Below, piece after piece: positions 1 to 9,300 of a DNA stretch of 64,000 nucleotides. This stretch comes from a virus. The notes below the pieces were generated by a model. The model saw only the letters and a list, made by a program, of their open reading frames with translations, made no database searches and was not told the origin of the DNA. Within the stretch, counting starts at the first letter, position 1. Each line of letters starts with the position of its first letter. The stretch covers positions 1 through 64,000 of IMG/VR virus record IMGVR_UViG_3300046804_003510. The stretch is one strand, 5' to 3'. The translations under genes were made by a program, and so were the position numbers.

Positions 1-390
1 TTTGATATGGACAAAGATATTGCTGCAGGATGGTATGCCACAGAAGATGGAAGAACTACATCAGTTGCTCATTGGCTGGATGAAGATGATTTCAGAAATA
101 ATGGTGGCGTCATGAATCATGAAATGGTGGATACCATTACCAAAAGGAAAAAACCATTTACTGTAGATTATACAGGTTTTGGTTGGGTCATGATTAAGAA
201 AGGGGTTTTTGAGCACCCAGAAATGAAGTATCCATGGTTTGCACCAAAGATGCAAGTCTTTGAATCTGGAGAAGTTCAGGACATGTGTGGCGAAGATGTT
301 TCATTCTGTCTGGATGCAAAGGCAGCTGGATTTGAGATTTGGTGTCATCCACAAATTCGCGTAGGACATGAAAAAACAAGAATCATTTAG
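1..390 (+). CDS. Glycosyltransferase, C-terminal part (5' truncated)
   Basis: The reading frame is open to the window edge, so only about 129 C-terminal residues are present. They include an aromatic-rich stretch (TGFGWVMIKKGVFE), the acidic motif GEDVSFCLDAKAAGFEIW and a closing HPQIRVGHEK. That layout, with a GED-type catalytic or acceptor-site acid followed by a histidine near the end, is typical of GT-A fold family 2 glycosyltransferases. The DxD nucleotide-sugar motif would lie in the missing part. The substrate cannot be read; modification of virion protein, DNA or host glycan are all possible. The next gene starts inside its 3' end. Confidence 0.65.
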   Translation, partial: FDMDKDIAAGWYATEDGRTTSVAHWLDEDDFRNNGGVMNHEMVDTITKRKKPFTVDYTGFGWVMIKKGVFEHPEMKYPWFAPKMQVFESGEVQDMCGEDVSFCLDAKAAGFEIWCHPQIRVGHEKTRII

Positions 391-541
391 AATTCTTTGT
401 AATGAGAAAGTCATCTATCATTCTCTCTCTCAAGAAGAGATGTTTGAGATTATGGATGAACTTTCTCAACAGTTTTATGAGACAGGGGTTCCCAATCCTA
501 TGGACCTTGTGGTAGAATGTACAAGTATTGATGAAGAGTAA
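368..541 (+). CDS. Small conserved phage protein, 57 aa
   Basis: ATG at 368 opens 57 codons ending TAA at 539-541, overlapping the glycosyltransferase gene by 23 bases in another frame. The product begins MKKQESFRILCNEKVIYHSL and is acidic toward the C terminus (VVECTSIDEE). The tight overlap upstream and the 5-base gap to the next gene support translation. I do not recognise a domain. It is probably a small helical accessory protein; function unknown. Confidence 0.6.
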   Translation: MKKQESFRILCNEKVIYHSLSQEEMFEIMDELSQQFYETGVPNPMDLVVECTSIDEE

Positions 542-546
542 ACATT

Positions 547-690
547 ATGGCAAAGCGTCCTTCACTGACCAATAAAGTTCTGATTGAACATAAACCAAAG
601 AAGACTCGTCAAGGTCGTTCTCAACATACTAAGTTGTCTGCCACCTCTCGTAATGGTGCAAAGAAGCGTTACAGAGGTCAAGGTAATTAA
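547..690 (+). CDS. Small basic conserved phage protein, 47 aa
   Basis: ATG at 547, TAA at 688-690. The product is strongly basic (MAKRPSLTNKVLIEHKPKKT at the start, KKRYRGQGN at the end) and has almost no acidic residues, which suggests nucleic-acid binding. It resembles a short basic protein that I recall in the structural region of T4-like cyanophages, but no function is known to me. It is the last gene before a strong terminator at 700-725. Confidence 0.65.
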   Translation: MAKRPSLTNKVLIEHKPKKTRQGRSQHTKLSATSRNGAKKRYRGQGN

Positions 691-699
691 TATATAAGA

Positions 700-725
700 A
701 GCATGTAGTACTACATGCTTTTTTT
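700..725 (+). terminator. Rho-independent terminator
   Basis: A perfect 20-base inverted repeat (AGCATGTAGTACTACATGCT, 700-719) is followed directly by a run of T (720-725). It folds to an 8-bp stem with a GTAC tetraloop. It separates the upstream small genes from the baseplate operon. Confidence 0.85.
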
Positions 726-777
726 ATTGGGATAGCAACCCCTTAAAAAGTTCTAATTCACACGAATTAGGAGCAAA

Positions 778-1023
778 ATGTCCAATTTACCTGTAGATAG
801 AAACAAAGATTACATGTATCAGATGTGGGGAACCACAAATTTGATTACTGACTATAATGCAAAACTTGAAAAAAGAACAATTCAAGAAATTATGCATGAT
901 GATGTTCCCAGACATAAGCATTTTTTAAAGGAACAGACAGAAATTCATGAAGGAATTCGTAATGATGAGGACTATGATGACTGGGAATATGGAACTGAAC
1001 CTACTTATGGAAAACCACAATAA
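778..1023 (+). CDS. Hypothetical protein, 81 aa
   Basis: ATG at 778 is preceded by a good ribosome site (TTAGGAGCAAAATG). The 81-residue product starts MSNLPVDRNKDYMYQMWGTT and ends in an acidic, tyrosine-rich tail (RNDEDYDDWEYGTEPTYG). No domain is recognised. It sits between a terminator and the late promoter of gp25, in the place where T4-like phages often carry small structural or assembly genes such as gp53, but I see no sequence reason to call it that. Confidence 0.65.
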   Translation: MSNLPVDRNKDYMYQMWGTTNLITDYNAKLEKRTIQEIMHDDVPRHKHFLKEQTEIHEGIRNDEDYDDWEYGTEPTYGKPQ

Positions 1024-1026
1024 ATA
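1019..1026 (+). promoter_or_regulatory. Late promoter box for the gp25 operon
   Basis: AATAAATA, one base from the T4 late consensus TATAAATA, ends 25 bases before the GTG start of gp25. T4-type late promoters are read by host RNA polymerase carrying gp55. It overlaps the 3' end of the upstream gene. Confidence 0.5.
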
Positions 1027-1050
1027 AAAATAATGTTTCGATAGTTACAG

Positions 1051-1455
1051 GTGCCTTTAGAAAATATTTCAAGAGGATTTAAAGATATCAGCTTGTCTTT
1101 TCTAAGGCATCCTGTGACTAATGATATTGGAACTCTGTCAAATGAGGACGCAATCAAGCGTTCTGTAGTGAATTTAGTCAGAACAAGAGTAGGTGAAAGA
1201 TTTTTTAACTCTCTTTTAGGGTCTAATGTAGAAAATTACTTCTTTGAACTTGCAGATAGTGGAATTGTAGATCCATTACAAGAAGAAATTAGAAACGTAA
1301 TCTCCAACTTTGAACCAAGAGTGGTAGTCAGAAGAGTAGATGTTGCTCTTTTTCCAGAAGATAATGAGTTAGATGTCACTATTGTTTATGATATTGTTGG
1401 ACTTGCAGTTCCAACTCAGGCAATTAACTTCATATTACAACCAACCAGATACTAA
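1051..1455 (+). CDS. 25: Baseplate wedge subunit gp25
   Basis: A 134-residue protein, close to the 132 of T4 gp25. It has the gp25-like fold pattern: N-terminal LSFLRHPVTNDIGTLSNEDAIKRSV, then VRTRVGERFFNSLLGSNVENYFFEL and VVVRRVDVALFPEDNELDVTIVYDI. gp25 is part of the inner baseplate wedge near gp6 and the sheath start point. The start is GTG at 1051; no upstream in-frame ATG is available. Its TAA shares its last base with the ATG of gp6 (TAATG), so translation is probably coupled. Confidence 0.9.
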   Translation: MPLENISRGFKDISLSFLRHPVTNDIGTLSNEDAIKRSVVNLVRTRVGERFFNSLLGSNVENYFFELADSGIVDPLQEEIRNVISNFEPRVVVRRVDVALFPEDNELDVTIVYDIVGLAVPTQAINFILQPTRY

Positions 1456-3335
1456 TGGCTTTCACAGATTTCACTAATCTGGACTTTGATCAGATTAGAA
1501 CCTCCATCAAAGACTATCTCAGAGCAAATTCAACTTTTACGGACTTTGATTTTGAAGGTTCTAACTTCTCTATTCTGATTGATGTACTTGCCTACAACTC
1601 TTATCTGACTGCCTATAACACCAATATGGTGGCAAATGAGGCATTTTTGGATAGTGCAACAGTTCGAGAGAATGTAGTTTCTCTTGCAAGGAACATAGGA
1701 TTTGTTCCACTGTCCAGAAGAGCAGCAAAAGCAAATATTTCTTTTATTGTAACTGGAATTAATGCAGCAGTTCAGACTGCAACACTTAAAGCAGGTATAG
1801 TTTGTACAGGTTCATTAGACAATACCACTTATATTTTCTCAATTCCAGAAGATATTACAGTTGGAGTATCAAATGGAGAGGCAATTTTCTCCAATATAGA
1901 CATTTATGAAGGAACTTTCTTAACAAAAACCTTCTCTGTAGACACTTCTCAACCAAATCAGAAGTATATTTTACCAAATCCTTATATTGATACCTCTACA
2001 ATTAGAGTAAATGTAAAAAATACTGCTCAAAGTAATACTACAGAACAGTATAATGCTATTGATAACATTATTGGAATTAATTCCACATCACAAATCTTTT
2101 TAATTCAAGAAGTTTCTGATGAAAAATATGAACTTTTCTTTGGTGATGGTGTTTTTGGTAAGAAATTGAGTAATGGAAATCAAATTAATGCCTCTTATAT
2201 TGTCACAAATGGTCCAGCAGGAAATGGAGCATCAAATTTTGTCTTTTCTGGGTCATTAAAAGATAATAGTGATTCTACAATCGTTGCATCAGTGGGTCCT
2301 GTAATCACCAATACGCCCTCTCAAAATGGTGATAGTATCCAATCTACCGAATCAGTAAGATACTATGCTCCAAGACTGTATGCAGCACAGTACAGAGCAG
2401 TTACAGCAGGTGATTATGAGGCACTTTTACCTTCAATCTATCCAAATATTGAATCAGTAACTGCTTATGGTGGCGAAGAAATGTCTCCACCTCAATATGG
2501 AAAAGTTTTTATTGCAGCAAAACCAAAAAATGCTGATTATTTGTCACAATCCACAAAAGAATCTATTTTAAATTCCCTCAAAAAATATTCTGTAGCAGGA
2601 ATTCAACCAGAATTTGTAGATATTAATGTTCTCTATGTTGAATTGGACTCTACAGTTTATTATAATGCCAATTTTGTTGGATCAGTAAGTGATTTAAAGA
2701 CTCAAGTTACCAATTCTTTAACTGCATATTCCAATTCAACTGATTTGAATAAATTTGGAGGGAGATTCAAATACAGTAAAGCACTTAGAATCATTGATGC
2801 AACAAGCACTTCCATTACATCAAATATCACAAAAGTTAAAATTAGAAGAAATATTGGTACTTTAATTAATGAACCTACAAACTACTTGGTCTGCTTTGAA
2901 AATAGATTTCATGCAGATTTAGAAGGATACAATATTCGTTCTTCAGGATTCTATGTTCAAGGAATTACTGATTTAGTTTACATTTCAGATATTCCAAATT
3001 CAGATATGACTACTGGAACACTTTTCCTGTTTTCATTAAGTGGAAGTGAAGTTATAGCACAATCAAGAAGTATAGGAACTGTTGATTATGTGAATGGAAT
3101 ATTGAATATAGATAATATAAATGTATCTTCTACATTAAAATCAAATAATATCATAGAAGTTGAAGCTACTCCATATTCTAATGATGTACTAGCTAAAAAA
3201 TCCATATATCTTAAATTAGATGTTGGAAATAGTTTAATCTCATTAGAAAAAGATTTAATGTCCTCTGGTGAAAATACATCTGGAAGTAGATTTAATCCTG
3301 AATCAAGCTATCTGTCTGGAAAAATAAGAAATTAA
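1455..3335 (+). CDS. 6: Baseplate wedge subunit gp6
   Basis: A 626-residue protein (T4 gp6 is about 660). The N terminus MAFTDFTNLDFDQIRTSIKD, followed by LRANSTFTDFDFEGSNFSILIDVLAYN, is diagnostic of T4-like gp6 (baseplate J-like family). A central VRYYAPRLYAAQYRAVTAGDYEALL also matches the gpJ-like core. In T4, gp6 dimers tie the wedges into the continuous inner ring of the baseplate. It is translationally linked to gp25 and one base separates it from gp7. Confidence 0.92.
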   Translation: MAFTDFTNLDFDQIRTSIKDYLRANSTFTDFDFEGSNFSILIDVLAYNSYLTAYNTNMVANEAFLDSATVRENVVSLARNIGFVPLSRRAAKANISFIVTGINAAVQTATLKAGIVCTGSLDNTTYIFSIPEDITVGVSNGEAIFSNIDIYEGTFLTKTFSVDTSQPNQKYILPNPYIDTSTIRVNVKNTAQSNTTEQYNAIDNIIGINSTSQIFLIQEVSDEKYELFFGDGVFGKKLSNGNQINASYIVTNGPAGNGASNFVFSGSLKDNSDSTIVASVGPVITNTPSQNGDSIQSTESVRYYAPRLYAAQYRAVTAGDYEALLPSIYPNIESVTAYGGEEMSPPQYGKVFIAAKPKNADYLSQSTKESILNSLKKYSVAGIQPEFVDINVLYVELDSTVYYNANFVGSVSDLKTQVTNSLTAYSNSTDLNKFGGRFKYSKALRIIDATSTSITSNITKVKIRRNIGTLINEPTNYLVCFENRFHADLEGYNIRSSGFYVQGITDLVYISDIPNSDMTTGTLFLFSLSGSEVIAQSRSIGTVDYVNGILNIDNINVSSTLKSNNIIEVEATPYSNDVLAKKSIYLKLDVGNSLISLEKDLMSSGENTSGSRFNPESSYLSGKIRN

Positions 3336-3336
3336 A

Positions 3337-6300
3337 ATGAATCAAGAAAAGAAAGTAGTTAAAATTAGTGATATAGTTGAAAATCAAATTCCAGAGTTTA
3401 TTCTTTCAGAGAATCCAAACTTTGTAGAGTTTTTTAAACAATACTACATTTCACAAGAATTTCAAGGTTCTACAATAGATATTGCTGAAAATTTAATTTC
3501 TTATAAAAATCTTGATAGCTTTGATCTAACAAATCTTATTTCAGAAACTACATTAACATCTAATGTGCAGTTCTTTGATGATGTAATTAATGTAGAGTCT
3601 ACTAATGGATGGCCAAAGGAATATGGTCTTTTAAAAATTGATGATGAGATTATCACATATACAGGAATTACTTCTACATCCTTTACTGGGTGTATTCGTG
3701 GATTTAGTGGAACTTCATCTTTAACTGAAGAAAATAACCCAGAGTTCCTGGTATTTTCGGAAACAGAAACATCTGAACATAGTTCTGGGTCTATAGTTGA
3801 AAATTTAAGCAATCTTTTCTTAAAAGAATTTTTTAAGAAAATTAAATATCAGTTTACACCAGGATTTGAAGAAATTGAATTTGATTCTCAAATTAATGTT
3901 CAAAATTTTGTAAGCAAAGCAAGAACTTTTTATCAGACAAAAGGAACTGATGAAGCATTTAAAATTTTATTTAAAGTTTTATATGCTGAAGATGTAAAAA
4001 TCATCAAACCTTTTGAAAGATGTTTTACAACTTCAGATGATCAGTGGAGAGTTGTAGAAACTTTTGTTTGTGAACTTGTAAGTGGAAATCCTTTGAATAT
4101 AAATGGGCAAACATTATATCAAGATAATTTCCCACAATATAATATTTCTAAAGCAAATGGTTCAATCTATGATGTAGAGTCATTTTCTATAGACAATAAA
4201 TCTTATTACAAAGTTCAAATTTTCTCTGGATATTCTAATAACTTAAATCCAAAAGGAAGTATTGAAGGAACTTTTGTTTCAACTCCAAAAACATTTTCAG
4301 TAGAGCATGTTTCTGTTGGTTCAACTATTCTGACAGTAGATTCTACTGTTGGTTTTGGTAATACTGGAACTTTAGAAATTGGCAATCTGACTATTGATTA
4401 TACTGACAAAACAAACAATCAATTTTTAGGAATCTCAACAACTGCAATAACAAGTGGCATTTCTACAGGGTCTAAAATATTTTCAGATCATTTCATTTAT
4501 GCATATGAAGAAAACTCTAATGATGTTGTAAAATTTAAACTTTGTAATGTTTTGTCTGGATTAAATGATTCTGATGTTTTATATGCATATGATGGAGATC
4601 CTATTTTAATAGATCATTTAGGATCTACTGAAGAATCCACTTTTCTGAATTCTTTTGCTTATAATAATCCAATTACAATTTCTTGTGGAGTTTGTGTAAA
4701 CAATATTACTACAGAAATTAGGAATAATCAACAAGAGGGTTTTTCAGTATTAACTGGAACTGGGTTATGTAAATATCCTCATAAGTTAAAGACTGGAGAT
4801 TTAGTTGATTTATACTTAAGAAATACGAATCAAGTTATAGCAAAAGATATATTAGTAAATGTATTAAATTCTAAAGAATTTACAGTTTCTGCAATTTCAA
4901 TATCACAACAATATGGAGAAAGTTTAACTAACCTCTTAAATAAAGAAATTTTATTTAAGAGACAAGTTAAAAAGACTCCTTACAATAATTTAAATTTAAC
5001 TGCTAATATTCAAGATTCTTATGTAGATGATGATTCTTATTATGTAACTTCAAATGGTTTCCCAGAATATCAAATTGCTCCTTTAACATTTGATAGAGTT
5101 TTTTCTATCTTAAATGAAAATACTCTTGAAACAACTCAAAATCATTACTATCAAATTGGAGATGAAGTTTCAGTAGTATCATATCAAACATCTTCTGAAT
5201 TTGAAAACAAAATTGGAATTAAAACAGGAACTTCTTATTTTGTAAATCGTATTAATGGTTTCCAAATTAATCTTACTGAGGCAAGAGAAAATATAGAATC
5301 TTCAGAATATGTTAATTATTTTGAATACGATGAGGATAATAATATTTCAGCTCAAATTCAAAGTATAACACTAATACCAACATCTTTGTATAATGAAAGT
5401 AATTTAGATATTCAATCAAACAAATTATTTAAAAAGTTTAAAAAGATTCCAGAACAATCTTTAATTAAAACAGAAACGTCTCCAGGAAATATTGGAGTTT
5501 TTGTAAATGGAATAGAATTAAAAAATTACAAATCTTTTGATAAAATCTATTATGGTCCAATAGAATCTGTAACAGTTTTAAACTCTGGATATGATTATAA
5601 TTTACTTAATCCTCCCCAGTTTGAGATTGAAGGAACTACATACTCAGATACTGAGATTATTCCTCAACTAAAAGGAAGTTTAGTAAATATTGTTGTAACT
5701 GACCCTGGATTTGATTATGTAGAAACTCCAACTGTAAGAATTTTGGGAGGAAATAATACCAGTGTTGTGACAGAAGTAAAAATGAAAAATGTAACTAATG
5801 AAGTTGCATTTAATGCTACTACATTAAGCACTGTAGTAGATACTGTTAATGATAAGTTAAAATTTGGAACTCCACATAGATTTGTAGTTGGAGAGCCAAT
5901 CATTTATAAAACTTTTGGTACTACTCCAATTGGAATAGGAACAGCACCTTCAGATGGATTTCTTTCTGATGGTTCTGTTTATTATGCTGCTAATATTGGA
6001 GCAGGAACATCAATTTCTCTTGCTTTTACAAAACAAGATGCTTTAAATAATCAAAACTTAATTAATTTAAGAACTTATGGAGGAGGATTTCAAAGATTCG
6101 TTTCTACATTAAAGAAAAAGGGAATAGATGAGATTAATATTATTCAAAATGAAGGAGAATTTGAATATAAAAAAGTTTCATTTATTTCAGAAGATGTTGA
6201 TACTCAAGATAATATAATTACTATTGAGAATCATGGATTTTTGACAGGAGATGAAGTTGCATATACTTGGGAACCAATTTCAGGATTTAATGGGCAATCT

Positions 6301-9300
6301 ATTGGAGGATTGTCTGAAAACGTTTATTATTATGTGGTAAAACTTGATGATGATAGATTAAAACTCTCAAGCACAAAAGATGAAGTTAACTATGTAGATT
6401 TAACATCTACAGAAGATTACAGCATATATTTTCTACAATATTCTCCCATTAGAGTTGAAATTTCTGGTTCTACTTCAGTTAATGGTCTTTCTCAACTTGG
6501 TTATAGTGCAGAAATTTCTTTTGCAGTTAAAGGAAAAGTAATTGGAGCAAGAATAAAAAGAACTCCTTCTATTAGAACAGATAAATTTGGGAACTTAAGT
6601 ATTTTAAATTATGAAAAGTATCCTAAAGTTAATGTAATAAAAGGGTCTGGAGCATCTTTTGCTACTTTAGTTGAAGATGGGCAAATTAAAGATGTAATTA
6701 TAAAGTCTTCTGGAAGTGGATATTTTAATACAATTGAACTGTCAGTAAATGGTATTGGGTTTGGGGCACAACTTAAACCAGTAATCTCAAATGGACAAAT
6801 TATTGATGTAGATATAGTTAGTGCTGGAGTTGGATATGCTTCAACTAATACTACAATCAGTATTCAATCTATTGGTAACGATGTTAAATTAAAAGCAAAT
6901 TTGACATCCTTAACAATTAATGATGTTGAAAAATATGGAACTTCTGATATAGAAGATGGATCTACTTTTGGGAAAAACTATGCTTTTATTGGAAATACTT
7001 ATGGTGTTTACTTCTTAAATCAAAAACTAAAACAATATTTAAATATCTCATCAACTCCAACTTCCCATTCTCCAATTGTTGGTTGGGCTTATGATGGATG
7101 TCCAATTTATGGCCCATTTGCTTATCAAAATATTGATGGGTCTGGTGGAATTGTTAGAATGAGAAGTGGATATACTTATCAAAGCACTATTCCAAGTAAT
7201 TATAAATTTGTAGAAGATTACATTTTTACAAATACAGGAACATTGGACAAATATAATGGAAGATTTTGTGTAACTCCAGAATATCCAAATGGAGTTTATG
7301 CTTACTTCTGCACTTTAGATAATAATAATGTCCCAGAATATCCATATGTAATAGGACCAAATTATAATTTTATTCCAGAAGAAGAAAATTTTGATTTAAG
7401 AAATACTCAAAATTTAAACTTTAATAATTTGAATATTGTAAAATGGACAGTCCCATATAGAGTTGAAGATACTAAATCAAAATATGAGTATTTTGAATTT
7501 TTTAGAAGTCCAAACAAAAAGGACATTTTAATTGAACAAACATCAACTGGATTTGTAGATAGTATAAAAGTCATAGATGGTGGATCAAATTATCAAATAA
7601 ATGATAGTCTTGTTTTTGATAATGAATATACTTCTGGATTTGGTGCAATAGCAAAAGTTTCTGAAATTTCTGGAGTAGCAGTTACTTCAATATTGTCACA
7701 AAGCAGATCTTTATCTAATGTGACTTTTGTTTGTGATGGAAATATAGTTACTGGAATTGCATCAACATATCATTCTTTAGAAAATGGGTCATATGTTAAT
7801 ATATCAGGAATATCAACCAGTTCTTTTGAAACTATAGAAGGATTTAGAAAAGTTGATGTATCAGATGTTCAGACAACTTTGTCTGCAAATGTTGGCCCAT
7901 CAACAATCACTGGAATTGTTACATCAATCCAAGTCAACTCTTCTTTAACTTTATTTGATATTGATTCTCAAATTAAAGTTGATAATGAAATAATGAAAGT
8001 TATTGGAAAAGATTACAAAAATAATCTTTTGGGTGTATTAAGACCTGCTTCAGCACCTTTACATGGTTCTTCTACTATTGTAAATCTTTTACCAAATAAA
8101 TTTACTTTAGATTCTTTAAGCATCAATTCATCTTTTTCTGAAGTCAATCAATATTATTACTTCAATTCTCAAGAATCTGTTAGTATTGGAACATCATCTG
8201 GACCAGGAATTGGAAATACTTTGACCATCAATCCTTTAGGATATGGATTACCTTTTGTAAAATATGTTCCAACTGGGGGAATTTATTTACCAAATCATCA
8301 TTTCAATACAGGTGATAAAATTTTATATTCTACAGGAACTTCTACTATTGTATCAAATTTTGGAAATTTAAATACTTTATCTGAATTGTATGTAATAAAA
8401 ATTGATTCTGATGTAATTGGAATTGTCACAACTAAATCTCACATTTCAAATCAAGAAGCAATTTTAAAGTATACCTCAGCAGGATCTGGAAATCTTCATA
8501 AGTTTAGTACAGATAAAAATATTGTTTCTGGGGATATTGTAAACAATTCTTGTGTAGTATCTACTGCATCTACTCATGGGTTATCTGTTGGTGATACAAT
8601 TAAACTTAATGTTATTTCAGGTGTATCTACATCTTATGTTGTTGGATACTCTACATCTACAAATAGACTTTTAATCAACGGAAGTGTTAATCCAAAGATT
8701 GATGTGTTTTATAATGATATTGTAACCTTTGATTTGTCTTCTGGATCTTTGTCTGGAAAAGACTTTAATCTGCACTCAGATAAAAACTTTTTAAATCCTT
8801 ATTTTGGTACTGTAGATAGCGGGGTAGAAGTAGAAAAAACATCTACTCAATTAGTTTTAACCATTACTGAACATACACCAAATCTTTATTATTACTTGTC
8901 AGACTCAAATGTTGATGAGTCTGTTGTAGAATATAATCAATTAAATATCAATCAAAGTAGATATAATACAGAATCAGTTATTAATTCAGTTGCAAGTAAA
9001 AATTTCACTATTAATTTAAATAATACACCAGAAAGACTTACTTATAATAATTCTTCGGATTTGTCTTATTCAGTTTTAAGTGGTGATTCTTCTGGTCCAA
9101 TTTCAAAAGTTGAAATAGTTTCAGGAGGAAATAGTTACAAAAAACTTCCTAAAATATCTTCTGTAACAAGTGATAATGGTTTTGGGTGTAATTTGATAAC
9201 CAACAGTGAATCTATTGGAAAAATTCAAAAAACAAAAGTAGTTAATACACAATTTATTTGTCCTTCAGATGCAACATTAAAACCAACATCAAAAGTATTT

